Program-made: the position numbers and the translations under genes
Shown: positions 47,792-57,749 of the stretch, piece after piece
How positions within the stretch are numbered: the stretch's first letter is position 1
Layout: each line of letters opens with the position of its first letter
The notes under the pieces: generated by a model
Told to the model about the DNA's origin: nothing
The model's input: the letters and a program-made list of their open reading frames with translations, nothing else
The model's database searches: none
NCBI GenBank assembly: GCA_029261995.1
Contig: JAJDAF010000058.1
Location: forward strand, 1 to 64,000
DNA from: Candidatus Zhuqueibacterota bacterium
GTDB taxonomy: Bacteria; Zhuqueibacterota; Zhuqueibacteria; Oceanimicrobiales; Oceanimicrobiaceae
Direction: 5' to 3'
Length of the DNA: 64,000 nt

Positions 47792-50194
47792 CTACTCGTA
47801 CTTCAGAATTGCCGTCGGCTTGATCCGCGCTGCCCGCAAGGTCTGTGAGCCGATGGTAATTGCAGCGATCAGAAGCACCAGCAGAATGCTCACCAGAAAC
47901 AAGCGTGGTGACATTTCGACGCGGTTGCCGAGATGTTGCAGCCAAAGGTTGTTGATGAACCAGGCCAGCGGCGCCGTCAGTCCAGCCGCCAGCAAGGTCA
48001 GTGTTAGAAATGATTTCGACAGCATGGCCACCATGTCCGAAGTTGTGGCTCCCAGCACTTTGCGCACACCAATTTCTTTTAGCTGTGTTTCCATCATGTA
48101 AGCTGTCATGCCAAGCAGACCCAGGCAGGCGATGAGAATCGCAAAACCCGCGGCCAGCCCGACGATGTGCAAAAAGTCCCGCATCAACTTCAATTCCATG
48201 GCTTCTGCCAGATGGTCCTGGTAGAGATGGTATTGTGGCGGTTTGCCAGACGCCAATGCCTGCCAAGTGGTGTTGAGATGGGCGATGACGGCGCTGTAGC
48301 CTTCCGGATGGAAGCGAATATTGGCGACCTCGAGTTCTTCCGAGTTCATGCGTAAAACTAGCGGGTCGATATCGTCGAGGGCCGAGAAGTAGCGGTAGTC
48401 TTTCACAACCCCAATCACCTGCATCTGCAATTCATCATCCACAGTGATGAACTGGCCAACGGCATCAAGCGGTTTGCCAAGCTTGAGACGCCGAACCGCA
48501 GCTTCGTTTAACAACACGGATTGCTGCGCTTCCGCACCGTATTCTCTTGAGAAATTGCGGCCGGCAATGATGGGGATTTCGAGATTGGGCAACAGGTTCT
48601 CGTCGATCCAGACGCTGTAACCTTTCTCGTGTTCGGGCAGGTGCTGTGACTGCAGCCAGGTGTCGCTGCGTGAGCCGCTGCCGGTTTCGACCGACTGAGC
48701 AGAGACATTCACAACCCCCGGATGGCTGAGAAGCTTTTGGCGGAGCGTTTCGTAGGGCACTTCCGCGAGTTCGACATTCAGAACATTTGTGGGATTGAAC
48801 CCATAGTCGGTCTGGCTAAGATGCTGCGATTGTTGATACAAAAGCAAAGTACTAATGATAAAAATCAGTGATAGCGCAAACTGGCCGACGATCAGCATTC
48901 TGCGTAGCGTAAAGCCCTTGCTGCCAATCTTGCTAATGCCTTTCAGCACCAGTGCAGGCATAAAACGTGACAAATAGAGGGCCGGATAAAGCCCGGATAA
49001 CAGCCCAACGCACAGGCTGAAGAACAGAAAGATGGCGTAAAGACCCGAGTCCGTCCACTCCGGGGAAACCTGTGAACCTGTAAACTGAACCGGCGTCAGG
49101 CTGTTGAAGCCATCAACAAGCCAGCCCAGCAAGCCGACCGCCACGATTAGCGCGAGCCCGGACATGCAGATCGCCTCGACCAGAAACTGCCCGACAATCT
49201 GACTCCGCCCGGCTCCGACCACCTTTCTTACGCCCACCTCTCTCGCTCTGCGTAGCGCCCGCGCAACCGAAAGACTGACATAGTTGAAGCAGGCCGCCAA
49301 TAGAATCACGCCAGCCAGAGCCGCCAGGATCAACAGCGCCACGCCCGGCAGGACCATTTTGAGCTGATTGTCCATGAATGGACCGGCGGCCATGTCCGTC
49401 AATTTCTGCAGATGCAGCCCCGCCAGGTGGGAGGCCTCATCCCCGGGAAAGTGCTGGTCGATGATTTTGGGCAACTGCGCCAGCAGGCTCGCGGCCTCTG
49501 CCTTGCGCAACAGGACCAGCGTGTAAGAGCTGCGAACGGTGCGGTCCCAGAAATTCAGCCTTTCGCGCATCCTGCTGTCGGACTGCAAAGTCGCCATCGA
49601 CGCCAGCACTTCGAAATCGATCAGCGAGGGTTGTGTGGCGTCGGCCACAACACCGGTTACTTTGAATTCTCCCTGGCCCGCGATTGCGACCACTTGGCCC
49701 ATGACATCCTGGTTGCCAAAGAGCTTCGCGGCTGCAGATTTTGTAATGACCAGAGAATTGGGTTCGCTCAGGGCCGTCTTGGGGTCGCCACTGAGCAGCT
49801 TGAAGTCGAGCAGGTCGAAGAAGGCGTCCGAGGCATACAAACCCCGGATATCCACGCTCTCCGTGCCTTGCAGCACGCTGCCGTTGTAATGACGCAACGT
49901 GAGATAGTTGATGACTTCCGGGATTTCCTGACTCATAATCTCACCCAGCCCGTGCGGTGAAGTCGCGTAGAGGTGGCTCGTGCTGTTTACCGGCGCCTTG
50001 TAGTCGGAGTAAATGTGGAAGATGCGCTCCGCCTTGCCATGGAAACTGTCGTAGCTCCACTGGTGTTTCACGAATACGATAATGACCAGGCATACGGACA
50101 TGCTGGCCGCCATCCCCAGAATGCTGATCAGTGAAAATCCCTTGTTTCTTAGAAGATTTCGAAAAGCGATCTTGAAATAGCTGGCAAGCATCAT
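47792..50194 (-). CDS. MacB/FtsX-type ABC transporter permease, orphan
   Basis: 800 aa with the same plan as the permease at 20899: N-terminal helix (GFSLISILGMAASMSVCLVI), periplasmic MacB_PCD, FtsX triple helix with REVGVRKVVGAGRSQI, a second MacB_PCD, and a C-terminal FtsX block with KEIGVRKVLGATTSDM. The two proteins are clearly homologous but well diverged. No ATPase gene is adjacent. Its 3' end lies 8 bp from that of the convergent phosphatase gene. Confidence 0.9.
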   Translation of the reverse strand: MMLASYFKIAFRNLLRNKGFSLISILGMAASMSVCLVIIVFVKHQWSYDSFHGKAERIFHIYSDYKAPVNSTSHLYATSPHGLGEIMSQEIPEVINYLTLRHYNGSVLQGTESVDIRGLYASDAFFDLLDFKLLSGDPKTALSEPNSLVITKSAAAKLFGNQDVMGQVVAIAGQGEFKVTGVVADATQPSLIDFEVLASMATLQSDSRMRERLNFWDRTVRSSYTLVLLRKAEAASLLAQLPKIIDQHFPGDEASHLAGLHLQKLTDMAAGPFMDNQLKMVLPGVALLILAALAGVILLAACFNYVSLSVARALRRAREVGVRKVVGAGRSQIVGQFLVEAICMSGLALIVAVGLLGWLVDGFNSLTPVQFTGSQVSPEWTDSGLYAIFLFFSLCVGLLSGLYPALYLSRFMPALVLKGISKIGSKGFTLRRMLIVGQFALSLIFIISTLLLYQQSQHLSQTDYGFNPTNVLNVELAEVPYETLRQKLLSHPGVVNVSAQSVETGSGSRSDTWLQSQHLPEHEKGYSVWIDENLLPNLEIPIIAGRNFSREYGAEAQQSVLLNEAAVRRLKLGKPLDAVGQFITVDDELQMQVIGVVKDYRYFSALDDIDPLVLRMNSEELEVANIRFHPEGYSAVIAHLNTTWQALASGKPPQYHLYQDHLAEAMELKLMRDFLHIVGLAAGFAILIACLGLLGMTAYMMETQLKEIGVRKVLGATTSDMVAMLSKSFLTLTLLAAGLTAPLAWFINNLWLQHLGNRVEMSPRLFLVSILLVLLIAAITIGSQTLRAARIKPTAILKYE

Positions 50195-50422
50195 GACGCG
50201 GTCTCCGAATGCATAAAAGATTGGTTGCGAGGCTGGTCGGTTCTGCTAGCAGACAGCCCGAGCGGGGAAAAGGTTGCACGTTTGAGGCATCGTGATCCGC
50301 AATTGGGCGTGGCTCAAGCGTTGCAAGAGACCGCTAAAACGGAGTCAGTAGGGCTGGCTGAAGCAACTGAAGGGCGAATTCCGGTTCGGATGTATGTAAT
50401 CGTGAAGAAGGTTTGCGCGAGA

Positions 50423-50455
50423 AGCGACCGGCTCACTCATACCCAGCCGGTCGCT
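50423..50455 (-). terminator. Hairpin downstream of msrAB
   Basis: AGCGACCGGCT / AGCCGGTCGCT, an 11-bp perfect stem 14 bp after the msrAB stop on the minus strand, followed by only a short TTCT. Confidence 0.6.
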
Positions 50456-50468
50456 GTGGTTTTGCAGG

Positions 50469-51518
50469 CTATTCAAATAGTTTGAGATATTGGGCGAAGC
50501 CCTCTTCATCCAGCTTCTCTTTCGGCACGAATCGCAGGGATGCTGAGTTGATGCAGTAGCGCAGGCCCGTGGGCTTTGGGCCGTCATGGAAGACGTGGCC
50601 CAGGTGGGAATCGCCGTGCTTGCTGCGCACCTCGGTGCGGGTCGCCCACAAACTTTTATCGACTTTTTCATGGATGTTGTCAGGCTCCAGCGGCTGCGTG
50701 AAACTGGGCCAGCCGGTGCCGGATTTGAATTTGTGAGTCGAGCTGAACAGCGGCTCACCTGAAACGATGTCGATGTAGATGCCTTCTTTCTTGTTATTCC
50801 AGTAGTCGTTCTGAAATGGCGGCTCGGTACCCTCTTCCTGGGTGACGCGATATTGCAGGCTGGTGAGTTTGCTTTTCAGCTCAGCGCCCGAGGGTTTGCT
50901 GTACTTGCCGTTTGAGCTGTGTTCGTCTCCCCAGGTTTCTTTGATAAAGCGGTCGCGGCCGGAGCCCTGGCGATATCGTTTATAGTGGGCTGGATTTTTT
51001 TTGTAGTAATCCTGGTGGTATTCTTCGGCGGGGAAAAAGGTCGAAGCCTCGATTATCGCAGTTACGATAGGCTTGTCAAACACGCCGGATTCCGCAAGTT
51101 TCTTTTTGGATGCTTCCGCAAGTTCTCCTTGCGCGTCATCATGATAGAAGATCGCGGACGAGTATTGATGTCCGCGGTCATAAAAGGAGCCCCCGGCATC
51201 GGTCGGGTCGAACTGACGCCAGTAGACATTCAGCAACTCCTGATAAGTGATCTCCGCCGAATCGAAAGTGACTTGCACCGCCTCGCGGTAGTTTGTCTTG
51301 CCCGAGCTGACTTGTTTGTAAGTCGGGTTGCTTTTTTCGCCTCCAGCGTAGCCGGAAATGACAGACTGCACGCCGTCGAGGTGTTCGAAGGGTGTCTCCA
51401 TGCACCAGAAACAGCCGCCAGCAAAAGTGGCTTTCTGCGTTTCGCCAGCCAGCAACGCCGCGGGCTGGCTCAAACCTGCAAGGATTCCCAAAGTGAGTGT
51501 TGCGATCATTAGCTTCAT
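50469..51518 (-). CDS. msrAB: Bifunctional peptide methionine sulfoxide reductase MsrA/MsrB
   Basis: 349 aa with a signal peptide ([15 protein letters not shown] ... ALLAG), so periplasmic repair of oxidised methionine is likely. The MsrA domain (about 28-190) has catalytic C36 in [11 protein letters not shown]. The MsrB domain (about 205-345) has [34 protein letters not shown] and catalytic C322. The CxxC zinc pairs usual in MsrB are absent ([17 protein letters not shown]), and the resolving Cys of SGCGWPSF-type enzymes is Thr. Reduction would need other thiols. Each half handles one sulfoxide epimer. Confidence 0.95.
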   Translation of the reverse strand: MKLMIATLTLGILAGLSQPAALLAGETQKATFAGGCFWCMETPFEHLDGVQSVISGYAGGEKSNPTYKQVSSGKTNYREAVQVTFDSAEITYQELLNVYWRQFDPTDAGGSFYDRGHQYSSAIFYHDDAQGELAEASKKKLAESGVFDKPIVTAIIEASTFFPAEEYHQDYYKKNPAHYKRYRQGSGRDRFIKETWGDEHSSNGKYSKPSGAELKSKLTSLQYRVTQEEGTEPPFQNDYWNNKKEGIYIDIVSGEPLFSSTHKFKSGTGWPSFTQPLEPDNIHEKVDKSLWATRTEVRSKHGDSHLGHVFHDGPKPTGLRYCINSASLRFVPKEKLDEEGFAQYLKLFE

Positions 51519-52051
51519 GGTTTACTCCAAAATACGTAAGTTATCTTCTTGAAGAATAGTTGCCTTGACAGAATAACGCATGCCAATCTCACAAAAGTAT
51601 CACGGATTCATAACTTATCGTGACAGTAACTTGACCAAGTCCTGATTCACACGGAGCCGGGCATCAGGTTTCGCAGTTCGACTCCGAAATGTCAGGCAAA
51701 CCGGCCTGATTTCAGCGTTGCGGAAGGGCCGCCTTTCTGCTAGCCGATTGCCAAGTCTCTCAATGCGACGTGCGATTTTTTCCGGTTGCTCGCGGGCTGG
51801 TCTGTCCCATTACAATCGCAATCCAACCGTTTGCCATCCCGCTTTTTTTGTTGCAGGTCGTCTGACGGTACCCTATCTTGCTACGCCTATTTCGAGAGCT
51901 TTACGTTCTCCGGCCCCTGGCAACCTTTATTGTCACATTACAGCAACATCCGGCAATAGGTAAAGGTTCCCGCGGCAACCAGGAATTCTGAGGCGGCCGC
52001 GAGAGTTGCATCGAGACATCCATTCACAAAATCAGGAGAGGCAGGAATACA
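51519..52051. other. Divergent intergenic region, nothing specific
   Basis: About 530 bp between msrAB and thrC. No T-box, riboswitch-like or repeat structure seen. An AGGAGAGGCAG Shine-Dalgarno for thrC is at the right end. Confidence 0.4.
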
Positions 52052-53242
52052 ATGGAATCGATATCTTTTGTGACCCACGTCGTCTGCAGCGAGTGTGGAA
52101 AAAATTTTAGTCACCGCGAGTTGCAGACATTCTGCCCTACCTGCAACAAGCCATTGGTTGCGGTCTATGATTTGGAGAAGGCGAAAGCGACCATGAAGAA
52201 GGAGCGTGTCGCTGCCAGGCCGTTCGACATGTGGCGTTACCGGGAACTCCTGCCGGTGGAAAGCGAGGCCAACATCGTTTCACTTGGCGAAGGCTGCACG
52301 CCGCTGATTCAACTGAAACAGGCGGCTCAGCAACTCGGCGTGCGTGAAGTCTGGGTGAAAGACGAGTCGCAAACACCGACGGCGAGCTTCAAAGCGCGCG
52401 GTTTGGCCATGGCGGTTTCCAAGGCTCTGGAATTGGGCGTCGAGAAGCTGGCGATTCCGACTGCCGGGAACGCCGGCGGCGCGCTCGCCGCATACGCCGC
52501 TCGCGCCGGCATGCAGAGTTATGTGTTCATGCCGAACGACGTGCCGCGAACCATTTATATGGAAGCCAAGCTCACCGGCGCGCATGTCGAACTGGTGGAA
52601 GGAATCATCAGTGATTGCGGCCGCATGGTGGCGGAAAGGAAGGACGCCGAAGGCTGGTTTGATGTCTCGACATTGAAAGAACCCTATCGCCTTGAAGGCA
52701 AAAAAACCATGGGGCTGGAAATAGCCGAACAGTTCCACTGGCAGCTTCCGGAAGTGATCATCTATCCGACTGGCGGCGGCACCGGCTTGATTGGCATGTG
52801 GAAGGCATTTGCCGAACTGGTTGAAATGGGCTGGCTGGACTGTGCTCTGCCGCGCATGGTATCGGTGCAATCCGAAGGCTGTGACCCGATAACGCGTGCC
52901 TTTCGCGCCGGCCGGCTCGACTCCGACTTCTTCGAGAACGCGGAGACCGTGGCTGCCGGGCTGCGCGTTCCCAAGGCGTTTGGCGATACCCTGGTTCTGA
53001 AAGCGCTGCAGGAAAGTGGCGGTGTCGCACATTCGGTTTCTGAGCAGGAGATTCTTGACGGTGTGGTCGAGATTGCGCGAGCCTATGGCCTCAACTTGTG
53101 CCCGGAAGGCGCAGCAACCTGGGCAGCACTAAAGCGGATGCGCGATGCCGGTGAACTCAGCGAGTCGGACCGGGTTGTCCTTTTCAATACAGGCTCGGGC
53201 CTGAAATATCCCGAGGTGATGGAGATGCTAACCTCCGATTGA
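52052..53242 (+). CDS. thrC: Threonine synthase
   Basis: 396 aa. PLP-dependent enzyme converting O-phosphohomoserine to threonine. The N-terminal zinc-ribbon-like motif uses C12/C15 and C28/C31. The PLP lysine is K114 in TASFKARGLAM, followed by the SxGNAGGALAAYAARAG loop and the glycine-rich TGGGTGLIGMWKAF. Length and order match archaeal/class-II-like bacterial threonine synthases with a Cys4 N-terminus. The start has AGGAGAGG. It stands alone, without hom or thrB nearby. Confidence 0.93.
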   Translation: MESISFVTHVVCSECGKNFSHRELQTFCPTCNKPLVAVYDLEKAKATMKKERVAARPFDMWRYRELLPVESEANIVSLGEGCTPLIQLKQAAQQLGVREVWVKDESQTPTASFKARGLAMAVSKALELGVEKLAIPTAGNAGGALAAYAARAGMQSYVFMPNDVPRTIYMEAKLTGAHVELVEGIISDCGRMVAERKDAEGWFDVSTLKEPYRLEGKKTMGLEIAEQFHWQLPEVIIYPTGGGTGLIGMWKAFAELVEMGWLDCALPRMVSVQSEGCDPITRAFRAGRLDSDFFENAETVAAGLRVPKAFGDTLVLKALQESGGVAHSVSEQEILDGVVEIARAYGLNLCPEGAATWAALKRMRDAGELSESDRVVLFNTGSGLKYPEVMEMLTSD

Positions 53243-53269
53243 CATCTCCTTTCAATTGAAAGATTTCGC

Positions 53270-53298
53270 TTGCATTTTGGCAATCGATATGCTACTTT
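53270..53298 (+). promoter_or_regulatory. Possible promoter for the 36-aa gene
   Basis: TTGCAT (53270-53275), 17-base spacer, TACTTT (53293-53298). A moderate match in the right place; not distinctive. Confidence 0.3.
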
Positions 53299-53370
53299 GT
53301 TCGCCTTTTTGCAGGGAGAGTGAATGGCCTTGTTGAACCAATTGGTAAGTCGAAATAATATGGAATTCAA

Positions 53371-53481
53371 ATGCAAGCAAAGCTGTATCGGCGAATCTAT
53401 TATCCGCGTTTTGTCTTTCTCATCGCGGGTTTGGTTTTGGTTTACCTGCTGATGTTTATTTTTCAAAACATCAGCCAATAG
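53371..53481 (+). CDS. Small single-span membrane protein, 36 aa
   Basis: ATG at 53371 opens a 36-residue frame with an N-terminal basic segment (MQAKLYRRIYYPR), one strong hydrophobic helix (FVFLIAGLVLVYLLMFIF) and a short tail. Positive-inside rules predict a cytoplasmic N-terminus. A terminator follows 27 bp after the stop and a promoter-like sequence precedes it, so it looks like a complete transcription unit. The Shine-Dalgarno is weak (GGA). No family recognised. Confidence 0.5.
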   Translation: MQAKLYRRIYYPRFVFLIAGLVLVYLLMFIFQNISQ

Positions 53482-53507
53482 CGCATAGAGTTTCGCTAAG
53501 CCGAAAC

Positions 53508-53542
53508 AAAAAAGGCCGCTTCCCGGAAGCGGCCTTTTTTTT
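53508..53542. terminator. Bidirectional rho-independent terminator
   Basis: AAAAAAGGCCGCTTC / GAAGCGGCCTTTTTTTT, a GC-rich stem with A and T tracts, so it works on both strands. It lies between the small membrane gene and efp. Confidence 0.93.
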
Positions 53543-53558
53543 GTGCTCTGATTTTTCT

Positions 53559-54122
53559 TTATCTTGAGACTCGTTCAATATATCGACCCGTGCGCGTATC
53601 GATCTTCAGAACATCGCCTTCTTTGATAAACAACGGCACCTGCAGTTCGGCGCCGGTCTCCATTTGGACAGGTTTCTGCATATTCGAAACCGTATCGCCT
53701 TTCACGCCGGGCGAAGCTTCCGTCACTTTCAGCTCGATAAACATAGGCAGCGTGGCCTGGACAATATCTTCTTCCAGAAAGAGCACATCCACCATATTGC
53801 CCTCCTTTAGGAATTTGAACTGGTCACCAATCAGCTCCTTCGGGATGTTGATTTGGTCGTAGGTCTCAGTGTTCATCACGCAAATATCGTCGCCGGTCGC
53901 GTAAAGATATTGCATGTCCTTGCTCCGCAGTTTGACTTCATCAATGTCGTCGTGCTGTCGGAAGGTGTACTCGACGACCTTGCCGCTCTTGAGTTGTTTG
54001 AGTTTCGTGCGAATAAAAGCATGACCCTTGCCGGGCTTCACATGCTGAAATTCATTGACCACCCAGATTTCACCGTTGTACCTGAGGGCCATCCCATTGC
54101 GAAAGTCTGAAACGGATGCCAT
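53559..54122 (-). CDS. efp: Elongation factor P
   Basis: 187 aa, the normal length. It binds the ribosome E/P site to relieve stalling at proline runs. The modification-site loop is KPGKGHAF with K32; lysine there fits an EpmA-type or unmodified form. Three beta-barrel domains follow, with the C-terminal signature near VSNMQKPVQMETGAELQVPLFI and GDVLKIDTRTGRYIERV. GGAGGAAGC precedes the ATG. The PNPFNP-rich secretome of this organism contains few consecutive prolines, so a link is not implied. Confidence 0.97.
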   Translation of the reverse strand: MASVSDFRNGMALRYNGEIWVVNEFQHVKPGKGHAFIRTKLKQLKSGKVVEYTFRQHDDIDEVKLRSKDMQYLYATGDDICVMNTETYDQINIPKELIGDQFKFLKEGNMVDVLFLEEDIVQATLPMFIELKVTEASPGVKGDTVSNMQKPVQMETGAELQVPLFIKEGDVLKIDTRTGRYIERVSR

Positions 54123-54221
54123 GCTTCCTCCAAATATCTTTGCTGTGATGGTTTTCGATTTTGACCGTCCTGAAAGTAGGGAATCGATGCCAAATAATCA
54201 ATTCAAAAAATATTTGCGGTC

Positions 54222-54249
54222 TTGACAAACCCAAATAATTTACTAATTT
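54222..54249 (+). promoter_or_regulatory. Possible promoter for the glycosyltransferase
   Basis: TTGACA (54222-54227), 16-base spacer, TAATTT (54244-54249), 40 bp before the start. Confidence 0.4.
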
Positions 54250-54288
54250 ACTATCTTGTCGTTTCGAACCTAACCTTTTGACCTCCAT

Positions 54289-54993
54289 TTGCAGCCACAG
54301 CTTAGTATCGTTGTTCCTGTTCTCAACGAGGCACGGACGCTGCCAGTTCTGCTCGATGATATCCAGGCCTGCCGGGCCGGTGTTGATTGTGCGGTGGAGT
54401 GTCTGGTGGTCGATGGCGGCTCCAGCGACGCGACAGTTGCCGTTTGCCAGTCCTACGATGTTGTCGTGGTCGAGAGTCAGTGTGGGCGGGGAGCGCAGTT
54501 GGATACCGGCGCGCGAGCAGCCGTCGGCGTGACACTACTTTTTTTGCATGCAGACTCCCGGCTGACACCTGAGCATTGCCGTGTGGCCGTGGCTACCGCA
54601 GCTGGCTCTGTTCTGGCTGGCGGCTTTCATCTGCAATTTGACTACGGTCACCCCATCCTGAGATTCGCACAAATGGTCAACAAAGTAAGATTTCGCGCTA
54701 CCAGAATCTTGTATGGCGACCACGGCCTGTTCCTTCTTCGTCGTGACTACCAGGCACTCGGCGGGTTCTCAAAACAGGCGCTGTTCGAGGACATCGAATT
54801 TTCACGGCGCCTCAAGAAAGCGGGAGAAGTCGTGCTGGTCGAGCCGGTCATTATCACTTCGGCCCGCAGGTTTCGCGCCGGCGGAGTCATTCGAACCTAC
54901 CTCAAGATGGCGTCACTACATGTTGTCTACGCACTTGGAATTTCGCCTGACAGACTCGCAAAGTGGTACAGTTTGAACAGCGGTCAGAATTGA
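54289..54993 (+). CDS. Family 2 glycosyltransferase (TIGR04283-like)
   Basis: 234 aa. GT-A fold opening SIVVPVLNEARTLPVLLDDI, with VDGGSSDATV, GRGAQLDTGARAAVG, the metal-binding FLHADSRL and a C-terminal GDHGLFLLRRDYQALGGF and EDIEFSRRL. This order matches the TIGR04283 transferases, which probably act on membrane lipids in the cytoplasm; donor and acceptor are unknown. The start is a TTG; no ATG exists in frame upstream. It is not obviously part of an operon. Confidence 0.85.
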   Translation: MQPQLSIVVPVLNEARTLPVLLDDIQACRAGVDCAVECLVVDGGSSDATVAVCQSYDVVVVESQCGRGAQLDTGARAAVGVTLLFLHADSRLTPEHCRVAVATAAGSVLAGGFHLQFDYGHPILRFAQMVNKVRFRATRILYGDHGLFLLRRDYQALGGFSKQALFEDIEFSRRLKKAGEVVLVEPVIITSARRFRAGGVIRTYLKMASLHVVYALGISPDRLAKWYSLNSGQN

Positions 54994-55112
54994 AGCCGCA
55001 GTCCAGGTTGTTAGATGAGAACCTTTCCGCAGCTCGCGCGTAAGATGAAAACATTATCGAAATTGTCCATTCCCGTTCTTGTTAACCTCTTTGCGAACTA
55101 GGCGAGACACGT

Positions 55113-55802
55113 TTGACAGGCATCCATTCCATTTCCAAGACAGTTGCACGCTGCACGCTTTGCCCAAGACTCGTTGCCTGGCGCGAACAAGTCGCTGCGC
55201 AGAAAGTGAAACGCTTCTCGCAACAAACATACTGGGGCCGACCTGTACCGGGGTTCGGATCTGAGACGGCGCGGCTGGTGATTGTCGGCCTGGCGCCGGC
55301 GGCCCACGGCGCCAACCGCACCGGGAGAATATTCACCGGCGACCGAAGCGGAGATTGGCTTTACCGTAGCCTGCACAAATTCGGATTTGCGAACCAGCCG
55401 CAGTCCGTCTCTCGCGACGACGGTTTGCAACTGGAAGATTGCTACATCACCGCCGCCGTCCGCTGTGCGCCACCACAGAACAAACCGACCGCCGATGAGA
55501 AACGCAAATGCCTGCCGTATCTGGTAGATGAGTTTAAGAGTCTTTCAAATATGAAGATCGTCCTTGGGCTGGGCAAGTTGGCGTTCGATACCATCGTAGG
55601 AGTTTTGCGCTCAAGTGGCGAGGTCGATTTGCCCGTGAAGCCGGTGTTTTCACACGGCGCGGAGTTCAGCATTGACGATTCGCGAATATTGTTGGCATCC
55701 TATCATCCAAGCCAGCAAAATACTTTTACCGGGCGGCTCACTGAGCCGATGTTTGATAGCGTATTTGCGCGTGCCCGGACAATTCTCGACTCTGCAGAGT
55801 AG
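55113..55802 (+). CDS. Family 5 uracil-DNA glycosylase (UDGb)
   Basis: 229 aa. It removes uracil (and in the family, some other deaminated bases) from DNA. Motif 1 is GLAPAAHGANRTGR (59-72), motif 2 is HPSQQNTFTGRLT, and TGDRSGDWL is typical of UDGb. Four cysteines placed for a 4Fe-4S cluster are C14, C17, C118 and C133. The start is a TTG, which fits the family's N-terminal length. The M28 peptidase follows 25 bp downstream, so the two may share a transcript. Confidence 0.92.
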   Translation: MTGIHSISKTVARCTLCPRLVAWREQVAAQKVKRFSQQTYWGRPVPGFGSETARLVIVGLAPAAHGANRTGRIFTGDRSGDWLYRSLHKFGFANQPQSVSRDDGLQLEDCYITAAVRCAPPQNKPTADEKRKCLPYLVDEFKSLSNMKIVLGLGKLAFDTIVGVLRSSGEVDLPVKPVFSHGAEFSIDDSRILLASYHPSQQNTFTGRLTEPMFDSVFARARTILDSAE

Positions 55803-55827
55803 ATTGTTGATTCTTGAAGGAGGTCCA

Positions 55828-57555
55828 ATGTATTTTCGTTTTCCGATTATCGTTATCTTCGTTCTGGCTTGCATTGTCGGTCTCATGGCGGTTCAGGGAC
55901 ATTTCGGACAGAAAATGCCAGCCGTGGAGGCAAGCACCGAAGTGCCGCTCATAATAGAAGGCGCCGGCGGCTCAACAGGCGTGGCCGACAAATCCGCTTT
56001 CGAGACTGGGGCCGCCACCATCCGCGCCAACGATCTGAAAGCCCATCTCGAGTTTTTGTCAGATGATTTGTTGGAGGGGCGCGATACCGCCAGTCGTGGC
56101 GCCAGGTTGGCGGCGATGTACATCGCTACCCATTTTGAGCGAATTGGCCTAAAGGCAGTGGGTCAGGACACCTCTTATTACCAACCGGTACTGTTTTCTC
56201 AGAAACACATTCTGCCGCAGTCTGAACTGAAGGTTGAGTACGCCGGCGAAGTTGTCCCGTTCGAGTATGAGAAGGATTTTCTTGTCACCAGCACGCCTGA
56301 CTCCTCGGGCGAAGTGATTGTGGCCGACCTGGTTTTTTCAGGTTTCGGGATCACAGCCCCAAAGTATGACTACGACGATTATGCCAACCCATCTGTTAAC
56401 AACAAAGTTGCGCTCTACCTGAGTGGAGAACCCTACGGGAATGACGAGACGTTTTTCGAAGGAGACAAGACGACCCGCTACTCCAATGGCTCTGCAAAAC
56501 GGAATGCCGCCCGCGTGGCCGGCGCCTTGGCCGCGGTTGGCGTGATCAGAGACGAACAACTGACACATTTCAGTTGGGCTCAAATGCAAAATTACCTGAC
56601 CGGACCTACCATGACGCTCAAAACCGGCCAGGGCCGAAGCAGAACGGAAGCTGGCTTCCCAGCGGTGATTTTGAGCCCGGAAGCAGCAAGCCAACTGTTT
56701 GAGGCAGAAGCCCAAACTTACGCTCAGTTGGACTCGACGGCCTCCGAGGGTGTCTTGCAGCCGCATGTTATGAACAAGAAAATTCAAATGACCATTTCTT
56801 TCGAAGACCGTGAAGTCATCGACAACAACGTGGTCGGCTTCCTGGAGGGCTCCGATCCTGCACTGAAGTCGGAAGTCATTGTCTTCACGGCCCACTACGA
56901 CCATATCGGAATTGGCGCCGCGGTTGCTGGTGATTCACTGTACAATGGCGCTGCAGACAACGCCTCCGGAACCTCCGGACTGTTGGAGTTGGCCGAGGCT
57001 TTTGCTTCTTTGCCCACCGCACCGCGGCGATCGCTTCTGTTCCTGGCAGTGACCGGCGAGGAAAAAGGGTTGCTTGGTTCGCAGTATTACGTTGATAATC
57101 CGATTTTCCCACTCGAGAAAACGGTCGCAAACTTCAACCTGGACATGATTGGAATTGGCGATACCACTGCGATGGTCGTCTACGGCATGGACCGCAACTC
57201 CCTCGGCGACGATGTTCGGGAAGCTGCCGGGCAGTACGGTCTTGAGATTTGGCCCGATGACATGCCGGAGCAACGTATCTATTACCGAAGTGACCATTAC
57301 AGTTTCGCTCGCAAGGGCGTACCGGCCGTTTTCCCGAGTTTCGGCAGCAAACGAGAGTTTTTCCCTGAGTTCAGAAAATTCTACCACCGACCGTCAGATG
57401 ACACAGCTCTGCCGTGGCTCAACTATGGTTATATGCAGAAACACGTGCAGGTTGTTTTTACCGCTGCGCTCAAGGTTGCAAATGCCGACACCGCCCCGAA
57501 ATGGACACCCGGAGACGAGTTTGAGAAGGTGCAACAGGAGATGCTCGAAAAGTGA
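55828..57555 (+). CDS. M28-family metallopeptidase, secreted
   Basis: 575 aa from the ATG with GAAGGAGG upstream. An N-terminal membrane or signal helix (FPIIVIFVLACIVGLMAV) leads to a prodomain-like region, then the two-zinc peptidase core: H356 (TAHYDHIG), D377 (AADNASG), E411-E412 (TGEEKGLLG), D439 (FNLDMIG) and H490 (RSDHYSF). A PA-like insert may lie at about 150-330. It is an aminopeptidase or carboxypeptidase exported across the inner membrane; specificity is unknown. Confidence 0.92.
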   Translation: MYFRFPIIVIFVLACIVGLMAVQGHFGQKMPAVEASTEVPLIIEGAGGSTGVADKSAFETGAATIRANDLKAHLEFLSDDLLEGRDTASRGARLAAMYIATHFERIGLKAVGQDTSYYQPVLFSQKHILPQSELKVEYAGEVVPFEYEKDFLVTSTPDSSGEVIVADLVFSGFGITAPKYDYDDYANPSVNNKVALYLSGEPYGNDETFFEGDKTTRYSNGSAKRNAARVAGALAAVGVIRDEQLTHFSWAQMQNYLTGPTMTLKTGQGRSRTEAGFPAVILSPEAASQLFEAEAQTYAQLDSTASEGVLQPHVMNKKIQMTISFEDREVIDNNVVGFLEGSDPALKSEVIVFTAHYDHIGIGAAVAGDSLYNGAADNASGTSGLLELAEAFASLPTAPRRSLLFLAVTGEEKGLLGSQYYVDNPIFPLEKTVANFNLDMIGIGDTTAMVVYGMDRNSLGDDVREAAGQYGLEIWPDDMPEQRIYYRSDHYSFARKGVPAVFPSFGSKREFFPEFRKFYHRPSDDTALPWLNYGYMQKHVQVVFTAALKVANADTAPKWTPGDEFEKVQQEMLEK

Positions 57556-57749
57556 TCAGCGTCAGCATCAACTGCTTATGTTGCGCCCCGGTTTGCCGAT
57601 AGTATCATTGAAACCGGCCGGTTAAGCTAACGTAACTTTGGGAATGTGAGAAAGGTGAGCCACAGTGTTCGTTTTCCTTGCATTTCTGGCTCAATCTAAC
57701 TAATTTTTATTTCATATGGACTTATCAACCTGTAGAAGGAGTTACCGAA

